8,822 nucleotides of DNA, from the NCBI GenBank assembly GCA_024277695.1, contig JAJRUR010000038.1, positions 1 to 8,822 on the forward strand, in the 5' to 3' direction. Under the pieces are notes generated by a model, which was not told where the DNA came from, did not search any database, and saw only the letters and a program-made list of their open reading frames with translations. Within the stretch, counting starts at the first letter, position 1, and every line of letters begins with the position of its first letter. Below, piece after piece: positions 1 through 6,917 of the stretch. Source of the stretch: Bacteroidota bacterium. GTDB taxonomy: Bacteria > Bacteroidota > Bacteroidia > Chitinophagales > Saprospiraceae. The position numbers were made by a program, and so were the translations under genes.

Positions 1-666
1 AAAGACGGGTTTTACTATGGACTGATAGATCATTTCTGTGAGGTCTTTGACATACACGAAGGTTAGTTTTTGGGGTTTAAAGCCGATATGTGCCTCTACC
101 CCTCTATTGATGAGCTTAAAGATAGTGAACATCTCGGTATCTCGTGGTCCATAGACCGCTGTTGGGCGTATAAAGATATATGGGATACGTCCATCCTGTG
201 CGATCCAGTGCTCGGCTTGCAACTTGCTCCTTCCATAATTAGTTACGGGATTGGGTGAAGCGTGTCGATAGATGATACCATCTGGCTGGAAGTCCGCAGG
301 CCCGTATGCTCCTAAGCTGCTCAGATAGACAAATTTTTTAGGAGGTGACTTGAGTTGGGCTAGTATCTCATAAAAGTCTTTGGTAGCACGTGCATTATAC
401 TCCATAAAACTTGAACTACCCATGCCTTGAGTGACTCCGGCACAATGAATGACAAAGTCAAATTGTTGTTTGGCGAGTTGATTTTTACTCCTATGCACAT
501 CATTGAGGTCAAACTCAAAAAATTTGATGCGAGGATCTTGTAGATATTTTCTGCTGCTCGTTTTCCTAATGGCTGCATGGACTTCTACATTGGCTGCAGC
601 CAAAAATCGGTCAGTCAAAAAACTGCCTATAAATCCGCTTGCTCCGGTGATGAGTATTTTTTGCAT
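1..666 (-). CDS. NAD-dependent epimerase/dehydratase family protein (extended SDR), 3'-truncated by window edge
   Basis: Reading the minus strand from an ATG at 664-666 gives 222 codons without a stop down to base 1, so the C-terminal part (about a third of a typical 310-340 residue extended SDR) lies outside the window. The N-terminus starts with a beta strand followed by the Rossmann dinucleotide motif GASGFIGS (residues 8-15, GxxGxxG). The strand-4 region FVIHCAG is at 71-77, the YLSS strand with its catalytic serine at 114-117, and the catalytic YxxxK as YGRSK at 144-148, followed by IRPTAVYGPRD (166-176), typical of sugar-nucleotide epimerases and related dehydratases/reductases. These motifs support an NAD(P)-dependent cytoplasmic oxidoreductase or epimerase. 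The substrate cannot be told, because the substrate-binding C-terminal half is mostly missing. It lies downstream of the LysM protein gene on the same strand, but a 279-bp gap with a repeat separates them, so independent transcription is likely. Confidence 0.92.
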   Translation of the reverse strand, partial: MQKILITGASGFIGSFLTDRFLAAANVEVHAAIRKTSSRKYLQDPRIKFFEFDLNDVHRSKNQLAKQQFDFVIHCAGVTQGMGSSSFMEYNARATKDFYEILAQLKSPPKKFVYLSSLGAYGPADFQPDGIIYRHASPNPVTNYGRSKLQAEHWIAQDGRIPYIFIRPTAVYGPRDTEMFTIFKLINRGVEAHIGFKPQKLTFVYVKDLTEMIYQSIVKPVF

Positions 667-945
667 ATTTTGTTGTGCCTATCCAACAAGCAAATATGGC
701 TTATGTTTAGGTCAAATCATATATTCAGGGAGTAATATTAGAGAAAAAATGGAATGCATCAACTCGGGTAGATTGATATAGTTGGCTATTTAGTTTAGCT
801 GGTGCACAAATTTATTAACGCAAGTTTCGGTAAGTTAAAAGCAATGGCTTGGCAGGTCATCACACCTACGGTGCTACTAGATATCAAACAGTTTGCTCCT
901 CCGGAGCAGATGGGATGGAGTATTGTTGATTTTGGAAGACCGATT
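667..945. other. Intergenic region with palindromic repeat, no gene
   Basis: These 279 bp lie between the 3' end of the LysM protein gene and the start of the SDR gene, both on the minus strand. Only short accidental reading frames are present. The right half contains a repeat also found at the window's right end (annotated separately). No TAnnTTTG-type promoter was confidently found before the SDR start. Confidence 0.7.
821..909. repeat. Dispersed intergenic repeat, copy A (CAAGTTTCGGTA module plus two small palindromes)
   Basis: The left module CAAGTTTCGGTAAGTTAAAA (821-840) recurs with one base missing at 8655-8673. The right module starts at CAGGTC (853-858) and contains two short hairpin-forming units: CACC-TAC-GGTG (863-873) and GCTCC-TCC-GGAGC (895-907), about 32 bp apart. 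The right end of the window also has CAGGTC followed by two units of the same style. The hairpins could also affect the 3' end of the LysM transcript or simply be a dispersed repeat. There is no coding potential and no transposase nearby. Confidence 0.65.
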
Positions 946-1836
946 CTATTCGATATAGCGAATTTTGATAAAAAATCTCGAATCCAGTGCGCCCAATTTT
1001 CTGGCTATACCGGCTGAAATCACTACTAGGATATCCTCGGTGTAGGCATGTTGAGGTAGTCGTCCTACTACTTTGGCATATATCGAGATGTCAAACATAG
1101 GATTGGTCAGTTCAATGATTGAACCGATCCGAGCATTGCGATGCAGGACAAATAAACCCTGGGATGTACTTTTTCTCCAGTAGGCGATGCCTTTTTGTTC
1201 TTTGATTTTTTCGTGCTGATAAGCTTGAGCGAAGTCACTGAGGCGTTTGCTTTCTTTTTGGAGCTGATCCACCTGAGTGGTGTCAAGACTCGGAGCCAAA
1301 GTAGCATCCTTGGCAAAGGGAAGATAGCCGACGAGTAACCATTGGTTGGCTCGCAAATAATTGCCATCCAATTTATTGAGTTTGATCAGATCAAGCACAG
1401 AGCGATCGAAAATCTTGCGTGCTATACTATATAAGCTTTGTCCTTTTTTGACTTGATAGTATAGAGGTATGTAATTTAGGTGATTGTCAATTTGCGGGAC
1501 GGTCTCGATATGTTCGACTGCAAGAGGGATTTTGATCGTATCAGCTATACCAAGTGACTTGGTGTCTATCATAGGATTAGTAGCTAGAATTTGCTCTACA
1601 CTTGTAGTACATAGTTTTGCAAGGCGATAGAGCGTGTTTTGGGGTTTGAGTATATAGTTCCAATAGATAGTCAGTGTATCATCCTCCGTAGTGTATAGCT
1701 TTATAGAATCTTCCGGTTGATATGCCGAAACTGCTGCTTCGGACCAGGAACTTGGGTTAGAATTATCTACATCTTGGGCTGTGCTTGACTCTATGTGGAT
1801 CAGGAGACATAATAGGACAAATAAGACTTTATTCAT
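946..1836 (-). CDS. Secreted LysM-repeat protein with C-terminal RlpA-like double-psi beta-barrel domain
   Basis: This is a 296-residue protein. Residues 1-20 form a signal peptide (short Lys-containing n-region, hydrophobic VLFVLLCLLIHI, cleavage probably after STA). Two LysM domains follow: about 61-105 (YILKPQNTLYRLAKL..., ending DTIKIPL) and about 127-173 (YQVKKGQSLYSIARKIF..., ending NQWLLVGYLP). LysM domains bind the glycan of peptidoglycan. A charged linker (180-212) leads to residues 216-296, which resemble the RlpA double-psi barrel: GIAYW, then LHRNARIGSIIELTN (231-245), then a VGRLP segment, then ISAGIARKLGALD (273-285). The His of the RlpA active site (H232) is kept, but the Asp of its NDRGP motif is replaced (VGRLP, 257-261), so lytic transglycosylase activity is doubtful and a structural or binding role is more likely. 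Expected location is periplasm or outer-membrane-associated. The gene lies 123 bp downstream of rarA on the same strand and may have its own promoter. Confidence 0.88.
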   Translation of the reverse strand: MNKVLFVLLCLLIHIESSTAQDVDNSNPSSWSEAAVSAYQPEDSIKLYTTEDDTLTIYWNYILKPQNTLYRLAKLCTTSVEQILATNPMIDTKSLGIADTIKIPLAVEHIETVPQIDNHLNYIPLYYQVKKGQSLYSIARKIFDRSVLDLIKLNKLDGNYLRANQWLLVGYLPFAKDATLAPSLDTTQVDQLQKESKRLSDFAQAYQHEKIKEQKGIAYWRKSTSQGLFVLHRNARIGSIIELTNPMFDISIYAKVVGRLPQHAYTEDILVVISAGIARKLGALDSRFFIKIRYIE

Positions 1837-1855
1837 ATTTATAGTAAATTAAGTA

Positions 1856-1863
1856 CAAATATA
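1856..1863 (-). promoter_or_regulatory. Possible Bacteroidota -7 box for the LysM protein gene
   Basis: Read on the minus strand this is TATATTTG, a full match to the TAnnTTTG -7 element of the Bacteroidota primary sigma factor. It lies about 20 bp before the ATG, implying a short leader. No TTG -33 element is present at 17-23 bp upstream, and the surroundings are very A+T-rich, so a chance match is possible. Confidence 0.35.
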
Positions 1864-1959
1864 ATAAATATATGATTATATTATTATATGAACTTGTAGC
1901 ATTTAACTTAATTTTAAAAATTCAGCCCAATCTAAAGTATGAGCTTGCTTATGGCACAA

Positions 1960-3246
1960 CTACTTATTCGTCGTGTCGCTTTTTTTTATTCTTTTCTGTT
2001 CTATTAATCTTTGGGCTAACTTGTCTTCTTGAGGATTGGACCCGGGTTGATAAAAGGTTTGACCTTGGAGCCCGTCCGGCAGATACTGCTGTTGGACAAA
2101 ATTCCCTTCATAGTTATGGGCATATTTGTAGTTGGCTCCGTACTGTAGATCTTTCATGAGCTGAGTTGGAGCATTCCTCAAGTGGAGTGGTACGGGTAGA
2201 TCACCGCTACGCTGCACTTCTTCGAGTGCCGAATCTATGGCCAAGTAGCTCGCATTACTTTTTGGACTGCAAGCCAGATAGATAGCTGTCTGGGAAAGGA
2301 TGATACGGGCTTCAGGCATGCCGATTTTGCTTACAGCATCAAAGCAAGTATTGGCCAACAAAAGAGCATTGGGGTTGGCTAAGCCAATGTCTTCAGCTGC
2401 AGAAATTATCATCCTACGGGCTACGAATTTGATGTCCTCTCCGCCATGGAGCATCCGAGCAAGCCAGTAGACACTGGCATCAGGATCAGACCCACGGATC
2501 GATTTGATAAAAGCCGAAATGATATCATAGTGTTGCTCTCCACTCTTGTCATATCGGCTCAAATTCTGTTGCAACTTTTGCTCCACCAGTTCATTGGTGA
2601 TTTCTAAGGTTTGGTCTTCTTGAGCATCCGTACATAAGAGTTCGAGTATATTAAATGCTTTGCGTACATCTCCCCCTGAAAAGCGAAGGATCGCCTCGTC
2701 CTCAACCAGAAGGACTGACTTGTTTTTTAGATGAATATCAGTCGCCAAAGCACGATCCAATAGCCTTCTAATATCTTTGCGATCGAGGGGCTCCAATACA
2801 TAGACTTGACACCTTGACAGCAAAGCAGAGATTACTTCGAAGGATGGATTTTCTGTCGTAGCACCTATGAGACATATTGTACCATTTTCGACAGCGCCTA
2901 GCAAAGAGTCCTGCTGTGATTTGCTGAATCGGTGGATCTCGTCAATAAACAGAATCGGACCGGCACGATCAAAAAAACGATCACTCTCTGCCTTTTTAAT
3001 CATTGCGCGTACATCTTTGACTCCGGAATTAATAGCACTAAGACTATAAAACGGCCTCTTTTGGGTATGCGCAATGATCCTCGCTAGCGTAGTTTTGCCT
3101 ACTCCCGGCGGACCCCACAAAATCATCGAATGTACCTGCCCCTCCAGAATCATCTTAGTGAGACTGCCTCCTGCTCCTACCAGGCCTGTCTGACCGGCAT
3201 ATTGATCAAGATTCTTGGGACGCATCCTTTCTGCTAGTGGTTTCAT
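1960..3246 (-). CDS. rarA: Replication-associated recombination protein A (RarA/MgsA), AAA+ ATPase
   Basis: This 428-residue protein has the usual length and full domain order of the RarA/MgsA/WRNIP1 family, clamp-loader-related ATPases that act at stalled replication forks. The N-terminus MKPLAERMRPKNLDQYAGQ is the family signature. Walker A is GPPGVGKTT (45-53), Walker B ILFIDEIHRF (98-107), sensor 1 GATTENPSF (128-136), a candidate arginine finger R145 in LLSRC, and sensor 2 GGDVRKAFN (191-199). The C-terminal tetramerisation region begins near 240 with SAFIKSIRGSDPDASVYWLA and continues through HGGEDIKFVARRM (268-280) and AEDIGLANP (284-292); the family's YKYAHNYEGNFVQQQYLPD is at 373-391. 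The protein acts in the cytoplasm, probably with SSB and the replisome. It looks intact. Transcription starts within or beside the large 3247-3946 gap, but no consensus promoter was clear. Confidence 0.97.
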   Translation of the reverse strand: MKPLAERMRPKNLDQYAGQTGLVGAGGSLTKMILEGQVHSMILWGPPGVGKTTLARIIAHTQKRPFYSLSAINSGVKDVRAMIKKAESDRFFDRAGPILFIDEIHRFSKSQQDSLLGAVENGTICLIGATTENPSFEVISALLSRCQVYVLEPLDRKDIRRLLDRALATDIHLKNKSVLLVEDEAILRFSGGDVRKAFNILELLCTDAQEDQTLEITNELVEQKLQQNLSRYDKSGEQHYDIISAFIKSIRGSDPDASVYWLARMLHGGEDIKFVARRMIISAAEDIGLANPNALLLANTCFDAVSKIGMPEARIILSQTAIYLACSPKSNASYLAIDSALEEVQRSGDLPVPLHLRNAPTQLMKDLQYGANYKYAHNYEGNFVQQQYLPDGLQGQTFYQPGSNPQEDKLAQRLIEQKRIKKSDTTNK

Positions 3247-3520
3247 AAAGTGAAGATACGTCTATAATAGTATACTATCCAACTCATGACATCTAGATAG
3301 AGAAGATTTTTGGCTCAATATATCACATAGCAACAATCTAGAAGCTCCCAATCATTATTTTATAGTGTCCAACTGTGTTGGCAGTAAACTGATAGTGTAG
3401 TTTTCTTACAAAAAGTACTCTTTCTGCAGATTGTCAAGCGAGCACAGTCCAAATACTCTCATTTCTGTGTGGTGGTTTATGCTATCTTGGGATTTAAGAA
3501 GAATATAATATATAATGGAA

Positions 3521-3700
3521 TGAATATCAGTGTAATATGTGTTTGTGGGTTTTGATTTAAGATATTTAAAATATTAGAAATATTAGAAAAAAAAGTAATA
3601 TAAAATATGTTGATAATCAGTGTAATATGTGTTTGTGGGTTTTGATTTAAGATATTTAAAATATCAGAAATATTAAAATAATACGTAATGTATAAATATC
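3521..3700. repeat. Two-copy 90-bp tandem direct repeat
   Basis: Copy 1 is 3521-3610 and copy 2 is 3611-3700, with an exact 90-bp period. Bases 3526-3574 and 3616-3664 are identical (49 bp), including the G-rich core TGTGTTTGTGGGTTTTGA. The left 5 bp differ at two positions, and the right 35 bp are diverged but still aligned without gaps (for example TATTAGAAAA against TATTAAAATA). A weaker partial match (GGGATTTAAGA near 3489-3499 against TTTTGATTTAAGA) suggests an older third copy to the left. The repeat has no coding frame. Confidence 0.9.
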
Positions 3701-3884
3701 AGAATATCAAAATATATTAAAACATTACAGCTCTCAACCAAAGCAAATTATTTATAAAAATCCATAGATATGTAGTTCACTTCGATACTTGATCTCATTA
3801 CAGAAAACCATCCTTACAGCCAGCAGGGCTTCATTGCTTTATCTTCTATCTCTAATGAGCTACTCTTGCGTAGTATAGGCCTAC

Positions 3885-3912
3885 TTGATTTATTCAAACT
3901 GTAGTATCTTTG
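3885..3912 (+). promoter_or_regulatory. Bacteroidota-type promoter for ffh
   Basis: TTG at 3885-3887 (-33 element), a 17-bp spacer, then TATCTTTG at 3905-3912, a full match to the TAnnTTTG -7 element. Transcription would start near 3917-3920, giving a leader of about 28 nt before the ffh ATG at 3947. No Shine-Dalgarno sequence is visible in that leader, as is common in this phylum. Confidence 0.7.
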
Positions 3913-3946
3913 TGCTACTTTTTTTATAATTAATGTATCCAACGCA

Positions 3947-5284
3947 ATGTTCGAAAACTTACAAGACAAACTTGAAGGCGCTTTTAAAAGTCTCTCCGGA
4001 CAGGGGAAACTAACGGAACTCAATATAGCCAAAAGTATCAAAGAGATCAGACGCGCTCTTGTTTCAGCAGATGTTAATTACAAAATAGCCAAAGAATTTA
4101 CCGATAAGGTCAAAGAAGAAGCACTCGGTCGTCGAAACATTCTATCTTCAGTAAAGCCCGGAGAGTTGATGGTAAAAATCGTCCTTGACGAAATGGTCAA
4201 CCTTATGGGTGGGCAGTCTGTGGGTATCAATATCAAGGCCAATCCCGGAATTGTATTAATCGCCGGCTTACAAGGTAGTGGTAAGACGACCTTTTCGACC
4301 AAACTGGCTTATTATCTAAAATCCAAGAAGAATAAAAGTCCATTACTCGCAGCTTGTGATGTATATCGACCTGCAGCTATCGATCAGCTCGAAGTAATGG
4401 GTAAAAAAATCAATGTACCGGTCTATAAAGAAATGGATAATAAAGACCCGGTGAGCATTGCGCGTAACGCCATCGAACATGCGCGCATCCACAATCTGGA
4501 TGTGGTGATCATAGATACGGCAGGACGTTTGGCTATCGATGAGACTATGATGACGGAGATTCGCAATATCCAGTCCGCAGCTAATCCGACAGAGACCCTT
4601 TTTGTCGTAGATGCCATGACAGGTCAAGATGCCGTTAATACTGCCAAAGCGTTTAACGAAGTCATCGACTATGATGGAGTAGTATTGACCAAACTCGACG
4701 GTGATACTAGGGGAGGTGCTGCCCTTTCGGTAAAATATACAGTCGGCAAACCCATCAAATTCGTCAGTACGGGTGAGACTATCGAGACTATGGACGTATT
4801 CTATCCCGAGCGGATGGCACAGCGCATTCTAGGTATGGGAGATATCGTATCTTTCGTCGAAAAAGCCCAAGAACAATTTGACGAAAAGGAGGCAAAAAAA
4901 CTAGAAAAGAAAATTCGTAAAAACAAATTTGATTTTAATGATTTTCTGACACAGCTCAATCAAATACGTAAAATGGGAGATATCAAGAGCCTTATAGGCA
5001 TGATCCCCGGAATGGGCAAGCTGACCAAAAACCTAGATATCGATAATTCGGCATTTAATAAGGTAGAAGCTATTATTTTTTCGATGACTCCTGACGAGCG
5101 CGCCAATCCCAAACTACTCAATATGAGTCGAAAAAGAAGAATAGCAAAAGGATCCGGATACAATATTCATGAGATCAATATGTTCATCAAACAATTTGAT
5201 CAAATGCGTAAGATGATGCACCGTATGAGCAGGAGCCAAGGTGCCGGTGACCTCATGAAGGGACTTAAACAAATGGGCAGATAG
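3947..5284 (+). CDS. ffh: Signal recognition particle protein Ffh (SRP54), GTPase
   Basis: This 445-residue protein is a complete bacterial SRP54. Ffh binds 4.5S RNA and signal sequences of nascent membrane proteins and delivers ribosomes to FtsY at the membrane. The N domain covers about 1-90 (MFENLQDKLEGAFKSLSG..., with ALVSADVNY at 37-45). The G domain covers about 98-292: P-loop GLQGSGKTT (107-115), insertion-box motif DVYRPAAIDQL (138-148), DTAGR (190-194), TKLDGDTRGG (248-257), and the closing GMGDI (296-300). The methionine-rich M domain (about 301-445) includes GMIPGMGKL (351-359), the RNA-binding segment MSRKRRIAKGSG (393-404), and the C-terminal FDQMRKMMHRM (417-427). The start is supported by the conserved N-terminus and the promoter 35 bp upstream. 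It seems monocistronic: a strong terminator follows within 30-70 bp and the next gene converges on it. Confidence 0.98.
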   Translation: MFENLQDKLEGAFKSLSGQGKLTELNIAKSIKEIRRALVSADVNYKIAKEFTDKVKEEALGRRNILSSVKPGELMVKIVLDEMVNLMGGQSVGINIKANPGIVLIAGLQGSGKTTFSTKLAYYLKSKKNKSPLLAACDVYRPAAIDQLEVMGKKINVPVYKEMDNKDPVSIARNAIEHARIHNLDVVIIDTAGRLAIDETMMTEIRNIQSAANPTETLFVVDAMTGQDAVNTAKAFNEVIDYDGVVLTKLDGDTRGGAALSVKYTVGKPIKFVSTGETIETMDVFYPERMAQRILGMGDIVSFVEKAQEQFDEKEAKKLEKKIRKNKFDFNDFLTQLNQIRKMGDIKSLIGMIPGMGKLTKNLDIDNSAFNKVEAIIFSMTPDERANPKLLNMSRKRRIAKGSGYNIHEINMFIKQFDQMRKMMHRMSRSQGAGDLMKGLKQMGR

Positions 5285-5310
5285 GATATATATGGATATA
5301 CTCCAACCAT

Positions 5311-5350
5311 AAAAAAACCGGAAAGACGAATTGGACTTTCCGGTTTTTTA
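5311..5350. terminator. Bidirectional rho-independent terminator between ffh and the DUF4252 gene
   Basis: An inverted repeat pairs AAAAAACCGGAAAG (5312-5325) with CTTTCCGGTTTTTT (5336-5349), with a 10-nt loop between. The stem is perfect over 14 bp including the A/T tracts, and a T-run follows it on both strands. It can stop ffh transcription on the plus strand and the sigma-factor cluster on the minus strand, which ends at 5375. Confidence 0.92.
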
Positions 5351-5374
5351 CTTTAACTCCAAGCTGTATAGCGC

Positions 5375-5887
5375 TTATTTATTTCGGAGTTTTCCTAAAT
5401 GCTGTGCTCCTTTAAAGTTCATCTTGTTGGCCAGTTTGCTCAGACTTTGTAGTGAAAGATCTCCGACAAAGGTCATAAAGACAAATTCTTTTTCGCCGCC
5501 GACCAGTAAGATCAACTCATGAATTGTATCGCCGGAGTCTTTGACAAAAAACTTGATGCGCTCTCCTTGGTCACGGACATCTAGCAGCGTATCATAACCT
5601 TTGCCGGAAATACGGCTATAGACATCCTTGAAGTGTTGCATCGAATTTTTATTGGTCTGTAAGATGCGCAGTCCTTTGAGATTTTTGATTAGATTCTGCA
5701 GATCTGCATCGAGATCATCGATTTGTATTCCGCTGAGCATCTCAAACATTTTGGGACTCACATAAACAGCTGTAAAATCCGGATTGTCTAGGTAGCTGTC
5801 AAAATATTTTTCGATAGCATCGTTTTGGCTAAAAGCCGTTGTGGCAAAAATAAAAATACCCAAAAATAAAATCAGAAGTTTTTTCAT
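5375..5887 (-). CDS. DUF4252 domain-containing secreted protein
   Basis: This 170-residue protein has an N-terminal signal peptide (MKKLLILFLGIFIFATTAFS, residues 1-20, probable cleavage before Gln21). There is no lipobox cysteine, so export to the periplasm rather than lipidation is expected. The remainder matches the DUF4252 pattern recalled for Bacteroidota: a helix with AIEKYFDSYLDNPDFTAVYVSPKMF (24-48), a middle segment with LKNLKGLRILQT-like residues (66-78), then beta-rich sequence IKFFVKDSGDTIHELILLVGGEKEFVFMTFVGDL (111-144) and a short helical tail. Biochemical function is not known for the family. It is the last gene of a three-gene minus-strand cluster, 41 bp after the anti-sigma-like gene and just before the shared terminator, so it probably is co-transcribed with the sigma factor. 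That context fits a part in envelope sensing, which is inference only. Confidence 0.85.
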   Translation of the reverse strand: MKKLLILFLGIFIFATTAFSQNDAIEKYFDSYLDNPDFTAVYVSPKMFEMLSGIQIDDLDADLQNLIKNLKGLRILQTNKNSMQHFKDVYSRISGKGYDTLLDVRDQGERIKFFVKDSGDTIHELILLVGGEKEFVFMTFVGDLSLQSLSKLANKMNFKGAQHLGKLRNK

Positions 5888-5928
5888 GATATGTAATTTG
5901 TTTTTAATTTGAAAATTTATAAAAAAAG

Positions 5929-6414
5929 TTATTGAAATATATTAATCGATTTTAGGTGCTCTAGAGATTGGGTTGCTTCTTGACCTTTACTCAATTTGCT
6001 TATCAAATATTTGATAGCCATCTCAGATTCTTCTAATGCTTTTTGCGGGTCGGTGATCTCGGCAGTTTGACGAGGAGCTTGGTAAGCATTTTGCTTGGCG
6101 AACCATGCCGCAAAACCTACCAAAAGCAAAAATGAAGCAGCCACTGCCCACTTTTGCAGATTTAATAATCTGCCGGAATTTTTTGGAGGTTTTGCTACAA
6201 GCTGTGCTTTTTGTGTCCAAAAGCTTTGATTATAGCTTGGATTCATCCTTACATTTTTTTTTGTGTCCAATGTCTTGAACAGCGGGACCAAATTTTGATA
6301 TTCTGCTAATACTTCATCAGACGAAAAATAAGCAAACAGTTTAGATTCTTCTTCCAGAGTAGCTTCGGCTGCCCAATATTTATCCAGAAGATCGTTTATT
6401 TGTTTTTTTGTCAT
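5929..6414 (-). CDS. Single-pass membrane anti-sigma-like protein
   Basis: A 161-residue protein with a soluble acidic N-terminal part (1-85), one strong membrane helix at about 88-106 (LQKWAVAASFLLLVGFAAWF region), and a 55-residue C-terminal part expected in the periplasm. The N-terminal segment (INDLLDKYWAAEATLEEESKLFAYFSSDEVLAEYQNL, quoted residues spread over 6-42) resembles the start of Bacteroidota anti-sigma proteins that bind their ECF partner in the cytoplasm. It has no cysteine, so it is not a zinc-binding (HxxxCxxC) anti-sigma. Its ATG overlaps the stop of the sigma gene by one base (TAATG on the minus strand), suggesting translational coupling and matched dosage. Identification as an anti-sigma rests mainly on position and topology; sequence support is moderate. 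Confidence 0.78.
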   Translation of the reverse strand: MTKKQINDLLDKYWAAEATLEEESKLFAYFSSDEVLAEYQNLVPLFKTLDTKKNVRMNPSYNQSFWTQKAQLVAKPPKNSGRLLNLQKWAVAASFLLLVGFAAWFAKQNAYQAPRQTAEITDPQKALEESEMAIKYLISKLSKGQEATQSLEHLKSINIFQ

Positions 6415-6917
6415 TATATATTTTTTTTCAATACTTTTTGTTTTAAGTGTTGTCTTGCACGATGAATACTCACTTTTACTTGCGATATACTCATATCGAG
6501 CATTTGACTGATTTCTTTATATCGGTACCCCTCTACATCTCTCAGTAGGATGATTTCGCGATAGTGATCCGGCAATTCGCGGATGCATCGTTCGACAACT
6601 TCCCATCGCTCATCCTGGATATCTCTGATCGTAAAATCCATCTGCTTATCTTCTGTGAGAACAGCAGACTCCTTAGTGATATTACGAGTCCGTTTGATCT
6701 TTTTCAAAATATCAAAGGCGCGATTCCGAGCTACAGTCATACACCAAGCCTCAAAATTGTCCAAGTCTTTTTTTTTCCGTATCGTCTCGATCATTTTGAT
6801 AAAGGTATCTTGGACGATATCTTCAGCTTCTTCCGTAGATTTGACCAAACCCAATACAAATCGGTAGAGTTTGTTTTGGATTTGTAAGAATTGATCAATG
6901 GCCTGGTGATCTGTCAT
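6414..6917 (-). CDS. ECF-type RNA polymerase sigma factor (sigma-70 family)
   Basis: This 167-residue protein has the standard two-domain ECF layout. Region 2 spans about 12-78, with STEEAEDIVQDTFIKMI (27-43) and the -10 recognition/core segment FEAWCMTVARNRAFDILKK (55-73). Region 4 spans about 106-160, with RELPDHYREIILLRDVEGY (113-131) and the helix-turn-helix YKEISQMLDMSISQVKVSIH (133-152). It directs RNA polymerase core to a set of promoters that cannot be named from here. It is the first gene of a cluster with an anti-sigma-like protein and a DUF4252 protein. On the minus strand about 35 bp before the ATG lies TAAACTTTG (6952-6960), close to TAnnTTTG but with a 3-nt gap, so its promoter is uncertain. 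Upstream it faces the divergent permease gene across about 107 bp. Confidence 0.95.
   Translation of the reverse strand: MTDHQAIDQFLQIQNKLYRFVLGLVKSTEEAEDIVQDTFIKMIETIRKKKDLDNFEAWCMTVARNRAFDILKKIKRTRNITKESAVLTEDKQMDFTIRDIQDERWEVVERCIRELPDHYREIILLRDVEGYRYKEISQMLDMSISQVKVSIHRARQHLKQKVLKKNI

Larger units (their letters stand above)
3247..3946. other. 700-bp A+T-rich non-coding region between divergent rarA and ffh
   Basis: No plausible gene was found on either strand; the longest frames are short and lack family resemblance. Contents: a small inverted repeat CCAAC-TGT-GTTGG at 3369-3381; a very A+T-rich block from about 3500 to 3730 with a 90-bp tandem duplication; a less A+T-rich stretch at 3780-3880; and the ffh promoter at 3885-3912. 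The gap is much longer than needed for two divergent promoters. No tRNA, SRP RNA core or 6S-like structure was recognised by eye. No DnaA box matching TTATCCACA was noticed. Confidence 0.7.

Noticed and set aside
503..781. Plus-strand 92-codon frame
   Set aside because: Mostly antisense to the SDR coding region, whose Rossmann and YxxxK motifs make the minus strand the real one.
802..1017. Plus-strand frame of 71 codons starting MHKFINASFGK
   Set aside because: It covers the intergenic repeat and then runs antisense into the LysM protein gene; no domain, signal or start context supports it. A similar look at the other repeat copy shows no conserved frame.
3369..3381. Inverted repeat CCAAC-TGT-GTTGG as operator or terminator
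   Set aside because: Only a 5-bp stem, no following T-run on either strand and no second copy; too weak to call.
3521..3700. CRISPR array
   Set aside because: The repeat unit is 90 bp in direct tandem with no unique spacers and no cas genes in the window.
3247..3946. Chromosomal replication origin
   Set aside because: The region is A+T-rich with direct repeats, but no DnaA boxes were seen and neither dnaA nor other typical origin neighbours are present.
4343..4627. Minus-strand 94-codon frame inside ffh
   Set aside because: Antisense to the conserved G domain of Ffh; composition fits a shadow frame and there is no recognisable family.
6564..6887. Overlapping plus-strand frames of 107 and 94 codons
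   Set aside because: Both are antisense to the ECF sigma gene, whose regions 2 and 4 are clear.
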